Source: Flavobacteriales bacterium
Lineage (GTDB): Bacteria > Bacteroidota > Bacteroidia > Flavobacteriales_E > Vicingaceae
Reading direction: 5' to 3'
DNA length: 64,000 nt
NCBI GenBank assembly: GCA_020853105.1
Contig: JADYZM010000077.1
Location: 105,686 to 169,685, forward strand
Notes under the pieces: generated by a model
What the model saw: the letters and a program-made list of their open reading frames with translations, nothing else
Database searches by the model: none
Told to the model about the DNA's origin: nothing
Position numbers and translations under genes: made by a program
Shown here: piece after piece, positions 41,153 through 51,234 of the stretch
Numbering within the stretch: position 1 is the stretch's first letter
How the letters are laid out: the number at the start of each line of letters is the position of its first letter

Positions 41153-41752
41153 TCAAGTAGATTGAGCCAATATTTTTTCAATATAGTTTAAAACAGAATC
41201 TCTACCAGATTTTCCACTTGATGAAGTTATAAAAGATATAGGCATTTCTTCCCAATATTTTAGCATCTCTTTTCTGTAAAACATCATGTTTTTATTGAGT
41301 TGAGAGCTGGTAAGTTTATCAATTTTAGTGAATACAATAGAGAATGGAATTCCTTTTATTCCGAGCCACTCCATAAAATCGAGATCGATATTTTGTGGGG
41401 GTAGTCTGGAATCTATTAATACAAACAAATTTTGAAGGTTTTCTCGTTTCAAAATGTAATCTGAAATAAATGCCTCCCATTTGCTTTTTGTTTTTTGCGA
41501 CACTTTTGCATAGCCATATCCGGGCAAATCAACCAAATACCATTGATTATTGATGATAAAATGATTGATGAGTTGAGTTTTACCAGGCGTAGATGAAGTT
41601 TTTGCTAGTTTTTTATTGTCGGTTAAATAATTTATCAATGACGACTTTCCTACATTAGAGCGACCAATGAAAGCAAATTCGGGTTTGTCAGGTTTGGGGC
41701 ATTGAGATAGTTTGGTATTGCTTATAACGAATTCGGCACTGATAATTTTCAT
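41153..41752 (-). CDS. ysxC: Ribosome biogenesis GTPase YsxC/YihA (EngB)
   Basis: 199 residues of the TRAFAC/Era-like GTPase class. G1 [14 protein letters not shown] (~29), G2/G3 region [13 protein letters not shown] and [11 protein letters not shown], and G4 TKIDK are all present. YsxC is needed for assembly of the large ribosomal subunit. Length is normal. It is convergent with the efflux gene and followed upstream by the hydrolase gene, 42 bases away on the same strand. Confidence 0.95.
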   Translation of the reverse strand: MKIISAEFVISNTKLSQCPKPDKPEFAFIGRSNVGKSSLINYLTDNKKLAKTSSTPGKTQLINHFIINNQWYLVDLPGYGYAKVSQKTKSKWEAFISDYILKRENLQNLFVLIDSRLPPQNIDLDFMEWLGIKGIPFSIVFTKIDKLTSSQLNKNMMFYRKEMLKYWEEMPISFITSSSGKSGRDSVLNYIEKILAQST

Positions 41753-41794
41753 GGCTATAAAGTGGTGTGGCTAATCATCTAGCCTCAATTATTC

Positions 41795-42565
41795 CTACAT
41801 ATTAAGTTTACTTTTAAACCACTCGGAAAGAATTCTGTTAAACTCTTCAGGGTGTTCCATCATAGGAGCATGTCCACATTTGTCAATCCAAAACAATTCG
41901 GAATTGGGTAGTTTTTCTTTAAATTCCTCAGCAACATGAGGAGGAGTAACATTGTCGTTTTTACCCCAAATCAAACAAACGGGCATTTTAAAATTTTGTA
42001 AATCTTTTGCCATATTATGGCGTATTGCAGATTTTGCAATTGATAAAACACGTATCAATTTTCCTCTATCCATCACAATATTATAGAGTTCATCAACCAA
42101 CTTGTCGGTTACAATTGCCGGATCATAAAAAGTTAATGCAATTTTTTTTCTTAAATATTCTTTGTCCTCTCTCCTAGGGAATGAGCCACCAAAGGCATTT
42201 TCATATAAGCCCGAACTTCCTGTCAGCACCATAGAGTGTATTTTTTCAGGATTTCTTTTGGTATAAACCAATGAAATATGTCCACCAAGTGAATTTCCCA
42301 AAATGGTAAAATTTTCCAGTTTTTTAAATGCTACAAATTTTTCGATGTGCTTGGTAAAGTTTTTAATGTTGGTAAGCAAGATTGGCAAATCATACATGGG
42401 CATTATCGGGACAATTACCCTATATTTTTTTGAAAATTCGTCAACCAACGCTTCAAAATTACTCAAAGCGCCAAACAACCCGTGTAAAACCAATATCGGA
42501 TGACCTTCTCCTTTTTCAAAGTACTCAAATTTCCCCTCTTTTTTTATTTCACTTTCAAAACTCAT
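41795..42565 (-). CDS. Alpha/beta hydrolase
   Basis: 256 residues from the ATG at 42565 (MSFESEIKKEGKFEYFEKG); an upstream in-frame ATG would add 15 residues with no family support. The fold is clear: HG-containing oxyanion loop VLHGLFGALSNF, nucleophile elbow GNSLGGH (Ser in GxSxG), acidic residue in LIWGKNDNVTPP and catalytic His in KCGHAPMMEHPEEF. The triad is complete, so it is an active hydrolase or thioesterase-like enzyme, but the substrate is unknown. It precedes ysxC on the same strand and diverges from mraZ. Confidence 0.88.
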   Translation of the reverse strand: MSFESEIKKEGKFEYFEKGEGHPILVLHGLFGALSNFEALVDEFSKKYRVIVPIMPMYDLPILLTNIKNFTKHIEKFVAFKKLENFTILGNSLGGHISLVYTKRNPEKIHSMVLTGSSGLYENAFGGSFPRREDKEYLRKKIALTFYDPAIVTDKLVDELYNIVMDRGKLIRVLSIAKSAIRHNMAKDLQNFKMPVCLIWGKNDNVTPPHVAEEFKEKLPNSELFWIDKCGHAPMMEHPEEFNRILSEWFKSKLNM

Positions 42566-42767
42566 GTGGCTAATTCTAATACATCCAAAAATAAACATTT
42601 TGTATATCAAAGCAAGAAATGATATGCAGTTGTTTTAACATAATTCTGTTTACAATTCATTTTGAGATAAGTTTGATTTTACCACTTTTTTAAAGCTATT
42701 GAAATCAGTGTGTTATGAGCGTGAATATAAATTTTTTAAATCAAAAAAGTTAAAAGTTTTCAACAAA

Positions 42768-42794
42768 GTGGTAAGAAGTGGTAAAATGTGGTAA
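42768..42794 (+). promoter_or_regulatory. MraZ box: three direct GTGGTAA repeats at 10-bp spacing
   Basis: GTGGTAA at 42768, 42778 and 42788, exactly one per helical turn, ending 55 bases before mraZ. MraZ in other bacteria binds short G-rich direct repeats with 10-bp period upstream of its own gene. A single inverted copy (TTACCAC) lies at 42679-42685. The repeats precede a TATATTTACATTTTG stretch that could hold the -7 box, so binding would block transcription of the dcw operon. The rest of the 284-base gap shows nothing else. Confidence 0.8.
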
Positions 42795-42849
42795 AAAATG
42801 AATTATATTTACATTTTGAAAAATAAACCACTGATTTATAGCAATTTGA

Positions 42850-43326
42850 ATGGCAAACTTTATTGGAGAATTTGATTGTAAGTTAGACTCAAAAGGAAGG
42901 TTGATGCTTCCTTCAGGGTTACGTAAGCAATTGGATCCGGCTGCTCAAGAACGTTTTGTTCTGAATCGTGGATTTGAAAAATGTCTTGTGCTGTATCCAA
43001 AAAATGAGTGGGAACATATTAGCGCTGAGGTGAACAAACTCAATCAATACGTTAGGAAAAATCGTGAATTTATTCGCTATTTCTATCGTGGAGCATCTGA
43101 GCTTGAGTTGGATAATACAGGCAGAATATTGTTGCCCAAGAGAATGTTGGAGTATGCTGCTGCCGACAAAGAGGTGGTGCTTTTTGCATATTCAAACCGA
43201 ATCGAAGTGTGGGATAAGAAAACGTATGACGGCTTATTAACTGATGAGCCAGATGATTTTGCAACATTAGCAGAGGAAGTAATGGGGGGTAATTCTCAAA
43301 ACAACACATCGAATGAATTATCATAA
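42850..43326 (+). CDS. mraZ: Transcriptional regulator MraZ
   Basis: 158 residues, two SpoVT/AbrB-like halves: MANFIGEFDCKLDSKGRLMLPSG with the DxKGR motif, and a second ELDNTGRILLPKRMLEYA. It represses the dcw cluster by binding repeats upstream of its own gene; three such repeats are visible. It is the first gene of the dcw operon and overlaps rsmH by 14 bases. Confidence 0.96.
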   Translation: MANFIGEFDCKLDSKGRLMLPSGLRKQLDPAAQERFVLNRGFEKCLVLYPKNEWEHISAEVNKLNQYVRKNREFIRYFYRGASELELDNTGRILLPKRMLEYAAADKEVVLFAYSNRIEVWDKKTYDGLLTDEPDDFATLAEEVMGGNSQNNTSNELS

Positions 43327-44212
43327 TCCGGTGATGTTAAAAGAGTCTGTTGATGGGCTTGAAATAAAGAAAGATGGGATTTATGTTGATGTAACTTATG
43401 GTGGAGGCGGACATTCTAGAGAGATTTTGAAAAGATTAAATGAAAATGGCAGGTTGATAGCGTTCGACCAAGATGCCGATGCTGAAAGAAATACAATTGA
43501 TGACAAACGGTTGACAGTTGTCCCGCAAAATTTTAGGTACTTAAAAAATTATCTGAAAATATACGGAATAGCTAAAATCGATGGTTTGTTGGCAGATTTA
43601 GGAGTTTCATCACATCAATTTGACATTGCGGAGCGAGGTTTTTCATTCCGATTTGAAGGCCCGCTGGATATGAGAATGAATAAAAATAGCTCATTAACTG
43701 CAGCTGCAATTTTGAATGAATATCCAGAAGAAAAGCTGATTTCAATATTCAGAAACTATGGTGAAGTGGACAATGCAAAAAAGTTGGTTTTTGAAATAAT
43801 TAAAAGGCGGATGGAGTCAAAAATTGATAAAACAACTGATTTGGTTGTTATTGCTGATATGTTGGTTGGTGGGAAGTATAGAAATCAATATTTGGCAAAA
43901 GTGTTTCAAGCGTTGAGAATAGAAGTAAATCAAGAGTTGGAAGTATTGAAAGAATTGTTGTTGCAAACGAAAGAGCTATTGAAACCAAAAGGACGACTTG
44001 TAGTAATTACTTATCATTCGTTGGAAGACAGACTGGTAAAGAATTTCTTAAAAAAAGGAAGTTTTTCAGGAGAGTTGGAAAAAGATTTTTTTGGCAACCA
44101 ATTGGTTGATTTCAAACAAATTAACAACAAGCCGTTGGTTCCAAGCGATGATGAATTAAAAGTGAATAACAGAGCAAGAAGTGCAAAATTGAGAGTAGCA
44201 GAAAAATTATAG
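43313..44212 (+). CDS. rsmH: 16S rRNA (cytosine(1402)-N4)-methyltransferase RsmH
   Basis: 299 residues. It methylates N4 of C1402 in the decoding centre with SAM. Motifs: HNPVMLKESVDGL, SAM loop VDVTYGGGGHSREIL, LADLGVSSHQFDIAERGFSFR with the family hallmark DLGVSSxQ, GPLDMRMN, and FQALRIEVNQELE. Second gene of the dcw operon, translationally coupled to mraZ. Confidence 0.97.
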   Translation: MNYHNPVMLKESVDGLEIKKDGIYVDVTYGGGGHSREILKRLNENGRLIAFDQDADAERNTIDDKRLTVVPQNFRYLKNYLKIYGIAKIDGLLADLGVSSHQFDIAERGFSFRFEGPLDMRMNKNSSLTAAAILNEYPEEKLISIFRNYGEVDNAKKLVFEIIKRRMESKIDKTTDLVVIADMLVGGKYRNQYLAKVFQALRIEVNQELEVLKELLLQTKELLKPKGRLVVITYHSLEDRLVKNFLKKGSFSGELEKDFFGNQLVDFKQINNKPLVPSDDELKVNNRARSAKLRVAEKL

Positions 44213-44228
44213 AAAAGTAAAATTTAGA

Positions 44229-44651
44229 ATGAACAAATTCAAAACTACTACACCAGATATAGAGGCGGAAAAAAATCCACCAAAAGACACACCAAAAGTT
44301 GTTAGTGTTCTCTCCTCTATTTTTTCGGGCAGTTTTTTGAGAAATGACAATGTGTTGCAAAATATACCTTTTCTGCTTTTTTTAACCTTACTGGGCATAT
44401 TGTATATAGCAAATGGGTTTTATGCAGAAAAAACGGTTCGTGGTTTATATAAAACAGCGTCAGAACTGAAAGAACTCAGGTCGGAATACATTACAATAAA
44501 ATCTGAATTAAATTATAAAAGCAAACAATCTCAAGTGGCATTTGCAACTCAAAATTATGGGATAAAAGAATCTGTGGTGCCGCCAAGCAAAATTGTTGTT
44601 ACTAAAGAAGAAGCAAAAAAAATTATAAAACTGCAACAAGTAGAAAAGTAA
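44229..44651 (+). CDS. FtsL-like cell division protein
   Basis: 140 residues with one transmembrane segment (~44-62, IPFLLFLTLLGILYIANGF), a cytoplasmic N-terminus and a periplasmic coiled coil (KTASELKELRSEYITIKSEL). Topology, size and position between rsmH and ftsI are those of FtsL, which forms a divisome complex with FtsB and FtsQ and helps activate FtsWI. It matches the Bacteroidota FtsL-like family rather than classical FtsL. Its stop abuts the ftsI start codon. Confidence 0.87.
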   Translation: MNKFKTTTPDIEAEKNPPKDTPKVVSVLSSIFSGSFLRNDNVLQNIPFLLFLTLLGILYIANGFYAEKTVRGLYKTASELKELRSEYITIKSELNYKSKQSQVAFATQNYGIKESVVPPSKIVVTKEEAKKIIKLQQVEK

Positions 44652-46766
44652 GTGAAAGAATTGAAAAATAGCATATTAAAAAGAGTGTATCTCGTGTATG
44701 TTTTTATTGCAGTTTTTGCTGTTGTTATTCTGGCTCAAACTTTTAATGTTCAATTTGTCGAAGGTGCAGAGTGGAAACAAAAATCTGAAGAACTAACAAC
44801 ATCATACCGTACAATTGAAGCTGTAAGAGGGAATATTTTCGCTGCCGACGGCAGTTTGTTAGCCACTTCTGTTCCAATTTTTGAAATTCGTTTTGATGCA
44901 AAAACACAAGCCTTAACAGATGATATTTTTTATAAAGGTGTGGATTCGTTGGCTACACAATTAAGCAATTTATTTAAGGATAAAACGAAATCTCAATACA
45001 GAAGAGAACTTGTGTCGGCTCGCAAAAAAGGCTCAAGATACCACCTGATTAAAAGAAATGTAAAATATACCGATTTACAAGTGTTAAAAACATTCTCCAT
45101 TTTTAATCGGGGTAAATACAAAGGAGGGTTACTCTATATCCAAGAAAACAAAAGAGTTCGCCCTTTTAAATTGTTAGCCGAACGAACCATTGGATATGAG
45201 AGAAAAGACATTAAGCCAATTGGCTTAGAAGGTGCATACTCAAACTATTTAAAAGGAGTTGATGGCAAACGTTTGATGAAAAAAATTGCCGGCGGTGTTT
45301 GGATGCCAATTACCGACGAAAACGAAGTTGAACCTTTAGACGGAAGTGATATTTATACCACCATTGATATCAATATTCAAGATGTGGCTGAGAATGCGTT
45401 GATTACACAATTGCAATTGCATGAAGCCGGACATGGAACTGTTGTTTTGATGGAAGTTGAAACAGGTAATATCAAAGCAATAGCAAACCTTCAACGTGAT
45501 AAGAACGGAAATTACAACGAATCCTATAATTACGCACTAGGCTATAGTACCGAACCGGGCTCAGTATTTAAACTGGCTTCTTTAATGGCTGCTTTTGAAG
45601 ATGGATATGCTTCATTAGAAGATATAGTGAGTACAGGCAATGGGATAACTAAATATTACGGAGATGAAATGAAAGATTCTCATGAAGGAGGCTATGGAGA
45701 TATTTCAGTGCAACGGTCGTTTGAAGTTTCATCAAATGTGGGTGTCTCTAAATTGATTGTAAAAAATTACTCCAGTAAACCACAACAATTTGTTGATAGA
45801 ATACGAAAAATGGGTTTGGGAGAGCCGCTTGGAATCGAAATTAGTGGCGAAGGAACCCCGCTTATTAAAAATGCAAACGACAAAGATTGGTATGGTACTA
45901 CTTTACCGTGGATGTCGATAGGCTATGAAACCCATTTAACGCCATTACAAATTCTAACCTTTTACAATGCAGTTGCAAACAACGGCAAAATGGTTAAACC
46001 TCGATTTGTTACACATATCAATCAGCGAGGTCAAAAAATTAAACAAGTGAAAGTAGAAACCCTTATCCCATCTATCTGCTCTCAAAAAACCATAGAAATG
46101 GCTAAAAAAATGTTGGAAGGGGTTGTGGAAAACGGAACTGCAAAAAACCTTAAAAATGCAGATTTTAAAATTGCCGGAAAAACCGGTACTGCTCAAATAG
46201 CAAATAAAGCAGCTGGCTATAAAAATGAAGCAAAAATAAATTATCAAGCTTCATTTGTGGGGTATTTTCCTTCTGATGCACCTAAATATTCATGTATTGT
46301 TGTTGTGGCAGCTCCTTCAAAAAATGTGTATTATGGAAATTTGGTTGCTGGTCCAATCTTTAAGGAGGTTGCTGATAAAATATATGCAACAAGTTTTGCT
46401 ATCCATAAACAATTATCAAATAGAACAAACACAGCAATTTCAAAAATTCCTTACTCAAAAGATGGGAATTGGGAAGACTTGTCAACCGTGTATAAAACAA
46501 TCGGTGTAAAAGTTTCAAAACAATCAAAAAAATCTGAATGGACATCAATCCATACAGACCAACAAAGTGTTACAGCAAACTCTAGGCGAATAAATGAACT
46601 GCTTATTCCAAATGTTGTTGGAATGAGTATTAAAGATGCATTATATATTTTGGAAAATCAAGGGCTTGAAGTGAAGTTTTTTGGAAAAGGTGTTGTAAAA
46701 AGTCAATCGATTAATCCCGGTGAAAAAATTGTCAAAGGGTCAGTAATTGCTTTAGAATTGGTATGA
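44652..46766 (+). CDS. ftsI: Septal peptidoglycan transpeptidase FtsI (PBP3) with PASTA domain
   Basis: 704 residues from a GTG immediately after the preceding stop. One N-terminal membrane span, a pedestal domain (RTIEAVRGNIFAADGSLLATS), then the transpeptidase: Ser304 in SVFK, SSN in FEVSSNVGVSK, and KTGT in AGKTGTAQIA. A single PASTA domain closes the protein (~645-704, LIPNVVGMSIKDALYILE), common in Bacteroidota FtsI. It cross-links septal peptidoglycan together with FtsW, encoded six genes downstream. It overlaps murE by 4 bases. Confidence 0.96.
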   Translation: MKELKNSILKRVYLVYVFIAVFAVVILAQTFNVQFVEGAEWKQKSEELTTSYRTIEAVRGNIFAADGSLLATSVPIFEIRFDAKTQALTDDIFYKGVDSLATQLSNLFKDKTKSQYRRELVSARKKGSRYHLIKRNVKYTDLQVLKTFSIFNRGKYKGGLLYIQENKRVRPFKLLAERTIGYERKDIKPIGLEGAYSNYLKGVDGKRLMKKIAGGVWMPITDENEVEPLDGSDIYTTIDINIQDVAENALITQLQLHEAGHGTVVLMEVETGNIKAIANLQRDKNGNYNESYNYALGYSTEPGSVFKLASLMAAFEDGYASLEDIVSTGNGITKYYGDEMKDSHEGGYGDISVQRSFEVSSNVGVSKLIVKNYSSKPQQFVDRIRKMGLGEPLGIEISGEGTPLIKNANDKDWYGTTLPWMSIGYETHLTPLQILTFYNAVANNGKMVKPRFVTHINQRGQKIKQVKVETLIPSICSQKTIEMAKKMLEGVVENGTAKNLKNADFKIAGKTGTAQIANKAAGYKNEAKINYQASFVGYFPSDAPKYSCIVVVAAPSKNVYYGNLVAGPIFKEVADKIYATSFAIHKQLSNRTNTAISKIPYSKDGNWEDLSTVYKTIGVKVSKQSKKSEWTSIHTDQQSVTANSRRINELLIPNVVGMSIKDALYILENQGLEVKFFGKGVVKSQSINPGEKIVKGSVIALELV

Positions 46767-48235
46767 TGAAAGTATTAAAAGATATATTATATAAAACTTC
46801 CATTACTGATGTTATTGGTTCAACATCTGTAGAGATTTCTACACTTCAATTTGACTCTCGTTTTGTTGAGAAAAACAGTCTGTTTGTAGCTGTTTCGGGC
46901 ACTCAAGTTGATGGGCATCAATTCATACAAGGTGCTATTGAAAAGGGGGCTAAAGCAATTGTTTGTGAAGTTTTACCTGTCAAAATTGACGATGGAGTAA
47001 CTTATGTCGTTGTTCAAAATAGTGGTTTAGATTTAGGAATAGTTGCAGCTAATTTTTACGGAAATCCTTCTCAGGAGCTGAAATTGGTTGGAGTTACAGG
47101 AACCAATGGAAAAACAACAACCACAACTTTGTTGTATGAACTTTTCACTGATTTAGGGTATAAAACAGGGCTACTTTCAACAGTTGTAAACAAAATTGGA
47201 AACGAATCTATTCCTTCAACCCACACAACTCCTGATGCTATTCAATTGAATAAACTGTTGAGAGAAATGGTAAATAATGGATGTACTCATTGTTTTATGG
47301 AAGTAAGTTCTCATGCCATTCATCAAGGCAGAGTTTCCGGTGTTTATTTTACAGGGGCTGTTTTTACCAACTTAACTCACGACCATTTAGATTACCACAA
47401 AACTTTTGATGAATATATTAAAGCCAAAAAGGGATTATTCGACCTTTTACCTTCAGATGCTTTTGCACTCACAAATAAAGATGACAAAAACGGAATGATA
47501 ATGATGCAAAATACCAAGGCTAGAAAGCAAACGTATGCACTTCGTTCTTTGGCAGATTTCAATTGCAAGGTAGTTGAAAATGATTTTAGCGGCATGTTGC
47601 TCAATATTTCTGGTGATGAAGTATGGACAAAATTAATTGGTGGGTTTAATGCATATAACATTTTGGCGGTTTATTCAGCAGCATCACTTTTAGGAATTGA
47701 GAAGCTAAATATTCTAACCTCAATTAGTAAACTCGAATCAGTAGAAGGTAGATTTCAATACATAAAATCTTCCAATAATGTTGCGGGTATTGTTGACTAT
47801 GCCCACACACCCGATGCATTGAAAAATGTATTGGCAACAATTAACCAAATAAGAACAGGTAATGAACAGGTAATTACTGTTGTTGGCTGTGGTGGAGACA
47901 GAGATAAATCAAAACGCCCGATAATGGCTTCAATTGCATGTGAAAATAGCAATAAAGTAATTTTAACATCTGATAATCCGCGAAGCGAAAATCCTGAAGT
48001 AATAATATCAGAAATGAAAACCGGTGTTGATGGAGTAAACTATAAAAAAGTTTTATCTATTACTAACCGCGAAGAAGCTATAAAAACAGCATGTTCACTG
48101 GCAAATAAAGGCGATATTATTCTAATTGCCGGTAAAGGACACGAAAAATATCAAGAAATCAACGGAACAAAGTATCCATTTGATGATTTGGAAATCCTCT
48201 CTAAAACTTTTGAAATGTTAAACGAAAAAAATTAA
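46763..48235 (+). CDS. murE: UDP-MurNAc-L-Ala-D-Glu:meso-diaminopimelate ligase MurE
   Basis: 490 residues. ATP-dependent addition of the third stem-peptide residue. N-terminal UDP-binding region ([18 protein letters not shown]), ATP loop [18 protein letters not shown], and [12 protein letters not shown]. The specificity motif at residues 404-407 is DNPR within [13 protein letters not shown], which in this family marks meso-diaminopimelate rather than lysine as substrate, so the peptidoglycan should be DAP-type. Coupled to ftsI by a 4-base overlap; mraY starts 7 bases downstream. Confidence 0.97.
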   Translation: MMKVLKDILYKTSITDVIGSTSVEISTLQFDSRFVEKNSLFVAVSGTQVDGHQFIQGAIEKGAKAIVCEVLPVKIDDGVTYVVVQNSGLDLGIVAANFYGNPSQELKLVGVTGTNGKTTTTTLLYELFTDLGYKTGLLSTVVNKIGNESIPSTHTTPDAIQLNKLLREMVNNGCTHCFMEVSSHAIHQGRVSGVYFTGAVFTNLTHDHLDYHKTFDEYIKAKKGLFDLLPSDAFALTNKDDKNGMIMMQNTKARKQTYALRSLADFNCKVVENDFSGMLLNISGDEVWTKLIGGFNAYNILAVYSAASLLGIEKLNILTSISKLESVEGRFQYIKSSNNVAGIVDYAHTPDALKNVLATINQIRTGNEQVITVVGCGGDRDKSKRPIMASIACENSNKVILTSDNPRSENPEVIISEMKTGVDGVNYKKVLSITNREEAIKTACSLANKGDIILIAGKGHEKYQEINGTKYPFDDLEILSKTFEMLNEKN

Positions 48236-48242
48236 ATATAAG

Positions 48243-49496
48243 ATGCTGTACTACTTGTTTAAATACTTAAATGAAATTGATGTGCCAGGAGCAGGACTCT
48301 TTAGCTATATATCATTTAGAGCAGCATTTGCAGTTATCACTTCTCTGATAATTTCCATGATTATCGGAAAACGAATTATCCAAAAATTACAGCTGTTGCA
48401 GGTAGGTGAAATCATCAGAGATTTAGGATTGGAGGGTCAAATGAAAAAGCAAGGCACTCCAACCATGGGTGGATTAATAATCTTAGCATCAATTCTTATC
48501 CCAACTATCTTATTTGCACGGTTAGATAACATTTATATCATTTTGATGATTATTTCAACAATTATGCTCGGAACTATAGGATTCGTTGATGATTATATAA
48601 AAGTGTTTAAAAAGAACAAACAAGGATTAGCTGGGAAATTTAAGATTATGGGACAAATAGCTGTAGGTGTTGTTGTTGGAACTGTACTGTATTTCAATGA
48701 AGATGTTGTCGTAAAAAGAAAAGTGTATCATGCAAATGCACCAGCTCACATTAGCTATGAAATTGAACAAGATGTAGAACAAAAAGTAGTAGAAAATTAC
48801 AAGTGGGAAGAAGTAAAATCGACTGTAACTACAATTCCTTTTGTTAAAAACAACGAGTTTAACTACGCAAAACTTACTTCATGGGCAGGAAATAACTCGT
48901 TTTTAATTGGTGGAGTTGTATTTATAATTATTGTTATCATAATTATTACAGCTGTTTCGAATGGAGCTAACATGACCGATGGTTTAGACGGCTTAGCAAC
49001 AGGAACATCTGCAATCATAGGAGTTACACTTGCAGTTTTTGCTTATGTTTCTGGTAATACAGTTTTTGCCGACTACTTAAACATAATGTATATACCCGAT
49101 TCAGGAGAGTTAGTTGTTTATATATCAGCATTTGTAGGAGCTTGCGTTGGTTTTCTTTGGTACAATTCCTATCCTGCACAAGTTTTTATGGGCGATACCG
49201 GTAGTTTGGCTCTAGGTGGAATTATTGCTGTGTTTGCATTGGCTGTTCGCAAAGAATTAATGATTCCCTTGTTGTGCGGTATTTTTTTAGTAGAAAACTT
49301 ATCGGTGATGATTCAGGTAGTCTATTTCAAATACACCAAAAACAAGTATGGCGAAGGAAGAAGAGTGTTTTTGATGGCACCGCTTCATCATCATTTTCAG
49401 AAAAAAAATATGCACGAAGCAAAAATTGTATCTCGATTTTGGATTGTTGGAATTATGTTGGCATTGCTAACATTCGTAACACTAAAAATTAGATAA
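48243..49496 (+). CDS. mraY: Phospho-MurNAc-pentapeptide transferase MraY (lipid I synthase)
   Basis: 417 residues, about ten membrane spans. It transfers phospho-MurNAc-pentapeptide to undecaprenyl phosphate. Motifs: [23 protein letters not shown] with the catalytic [26 protein letters not shown] and [11 protein letters not shown] hydrophilic segment of about 55 residues (~160-215, rich in Glu/Lys/Val) lies between spans and makes the protein longer than the E. coli enzyme (360); such an insert is usual in Bacteroidota. Confidence 0.97.
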   Translation: MLYYLFKYLNEIDVPGAGLFSYISFRAAFAVITSLIISMIIGKRIIQKLQLLQVGEIIRDLGLEGQMKKQGTPTMGGLIILASILIPTILFARLDNIYIILMIISTIMLGTIGFVDDYIKVFKKNKQGLAGKFKIMGQIAVGVVVGTVLYFNEDVVVKRKVYHANAPAHISYEIEQDVEQKVVENYKWEEVKSTVTTIPFVKNNEFNYAKLTSWAGNNSFLIGGVVFIIIVIIIITAVSNGANMTDGLDGLATGTSAIIGVTLAVFAYVSGNTVFADYLNIMYIPDSGELVVYISAFVGACVGFLWYNSYPAQVFMGDTGSLALGGIIAVFALAVRKELMIPLLCGIFLVENLSVMIQVVYFKYTKNKYGEGRRVFLMAPLHHHFQKKNMHEAKIVSRFWIVGIMLALLTFVTLKIR

Positions 49497-49505
49497 TAAA
49501 AATAG

Positions 49506-50849
49506 GTGAAATTGAATAAGTTAATTGCCATATTGGGAGGAGGTGAGAGCGGTGTTGGAGCGGCAATTTTAGCAAAGAAACAAGGCTTTAAAGTTTTTGT
49601 TTCAGACAAAGGTAAAGTAAAAGAAAAATATAAAAACGTTCTTACAAATATTGGAGTAGATTGGGAAGAAGAGAAGCACACAGAAAGCAAAATTCTTTCT
49701 GCGGTAACTGTTATAAAAAGTCCGGGAATACCTGATAAAGCCCCTTTGATTGTAAAAATTAAAGAAATGGGTATTGAAGTAATCTCTGAAATTGAATTTG
49801 CAGGAAGATTTTCAAAAGCAAAATTTGTTGGAATAACCGGTAGCAACGGCAAAACAACAACCACACTTTTGACTTATCACATGTTGAAAAAAGCAGGTTT
49901 ACATGTTGGATTGGCAGGTAATGTTGGAGAAAGTCTTGCTAAACAAGTAGCCGAATGTGATAAGGATATCTATGTGCTTGAACTGAGTAGTTTTCAATTG
50001 GACGGTATGTTTAAATTTAAAGTAGATATTGCAATTCTGCTAAACATTACCCCTGACCACTTGGACAGATACGATTACAAGTTTGAAAACTATGCTGATT
50101 CCAAATTCAGAATCCTTCAAAATCAAGATAGTTTGTGTCATTTCATTTATTGTGATGACGATGAAGTTATCAAAGAGAAAATGAAGAAAATCGAGGTATT
50201 TGCTCAAAAACATCCATTCAGTATTGTAAAAACCACCAGAAATGGTGCTTATATAGAAAATGAAGAATTAATTATTAACACAACAAATAAATTATTTAAA
50301 ATGTCATTACAAAATTTAGCACTACAAGGAAAGCACAACTTGTATAATTCTATGGCTTCAGGCTTAGCAGGAAGAGTATTGGAGTTAAAAAAGGAAATAA
50401 TCAGAGAGAGCCTTTCTGATTTTCAAAATGTTGAACATCGTTTAGAATTTGTTGCAAAAATTCACGGTATTGATTTCATCAACGACTCAAAAGCAACCAA
50501 TGTAAACTCAACTTGGTATGCCTTAGAATCATTTCAACACCCCGTAATTTGGATTGTTGGCGGAGTTGATAAAGGTAATGATTACGAAATGCTTAAAGAA
50601 TTAGTATCGGAAAAGGTAAAAGCGATTGTTTGTTTGGGAAAAGACAATTCCAAAATCCACGAAGCTTTTGACGATATTATTGAGCATATTGTTGATACCG
50701 ATTCTGCCGAGGGAGCTGTTAGATTAGCATATAGTTTTGGAAGAAATGGAGATACAGTTTTGTTATCTCCTGCCTGCGCTAGTTTTGATTTATTTGAAAA
50801 TTATGAAGATAGAGGGCATCAGTTTAAATCTGCTGTTAAAAGACTTTAA
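49506..50849 (+). CDS. murD: UDP-MurNAc-L-alanine:D-glutamate ligase MurD
   Basis: 447 residues from a GTG start (MKLNKLIAILGGGESGVG). Motifs: Rossmann-like GGGESGVGAA, ATP loop GITGSNGKTTTTLLTYHML, LELSSFQLDGM, NITPDHLDRY, HRLEFVAKIHGIDFINDSKATN and VLLSPACASFDLFENYEDRG. It adds D-Glu to UDP-MurNAc-L-Ala in the cytoplasm. The following small gene starts 2 bases after its stop. Confidence 0.97.
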   Translation: MKLNKLIAILGGGESGVGAAILAKKQGFKVFVSDKGKVKEKYKNVLTNIGVDWEEEKHTESKILSAVTVIKSPGIPDKAPLIVKIKEMGIEVISEIEFAGRFSKAKFVGITGSNGKTTTTLLTYHMLKKAGLHVGLAGNVGESLAKQVAECDKDIYVLELSSFQLDGMFKFKVDIAILLNITPDHLDRYDYKFENYADSKFRILQNQDSLCHFIYCDDDEVIKEKMKKIEVFAQKHPFSIVKTTRNGAYIENEELIINTTNKLFKMSLQNLALQGKHNLYNSMASGLAGRVLELKKEIIRESLSDFQNVEHRLEFVAKIHGIDFINDSKATNVNSTWYALESFQHPVIWIVGGVDKGNDYEMLKELVSEKVKAIVCLGKDNSKIHEAFDDIIEHIVDTDSAEGAVRLAYSFGRNGDTVLLSPACASFDLFENYEDRGHQFKSAVKRL

Positions 50850-50851
50850 TT

Positions 50852-51223
50852 ATGGAAAAATTGATTGACATTAGAGAACAAGCTTTTTTCTATTCTACAA
50901 TAGAAAGATTTGTTGAATCCTGTGATGATATGAATAAATGTGCTGTTATTCTATCGAAGAGCGATGTGGTAAAATTTTGTAACACGGCTACAAACTTTCT
51001 GGGAAAAAATGTCAATTTAGTTGTTGTTGTGGGAAGCGATGTCAATGAATTATTCGATAGAATAAAAAAATACAACAATGTTATGACAATTGCTGCAACT
51101 GATGTAAAAGATGCAACACGAATTGTACTAAACAGCTCACAATTAATCAAAAATATCATTTTTATAAATAACGATTCAAGTTCGGACTCTATATCTGGTC
51201 TATTGAATTTAATCGGAGATTAA
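50852..51223 (+). CDS. Unknown 123-residue protein between murD and ftsW
   Basis: No signal peptide or membrane span. It has alternating helices and strands: a helical N-terminus (LIDIREQAFFYSTIERFVES), a hydrophobic strand (NLVVVVGSDVNELF), and a C-terminal NVMTIAATDVKDATRIVLNS ... NIIFINN. This suggests a small Rossmann-like or receiver-like fold, without catalytic motifs that I recognise. The region around ATDVKDATRIVLN loosely recalls the D-AVRLA segment in MurD C-termini, but I cannot support homology. Spacing (2 bases after murD, 11 before ftsW) makes operon membership and translation very likely. A role in division or wall synthesis is inferred from position only. Confidence 0.75.
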   Translation: MEKLIDIREQAFFYSTIERFVESCDDMNKCAVILSKSDVVKFCNTATNFLGKNVNLVVVVGSDVNELFDRIKKYNNVMTIAATDVKDATRIVLNSSQLIKNIIFINNDSSSDSISGLLNLIGD

Positions 51224-51234
51224 CAGAAATTACC

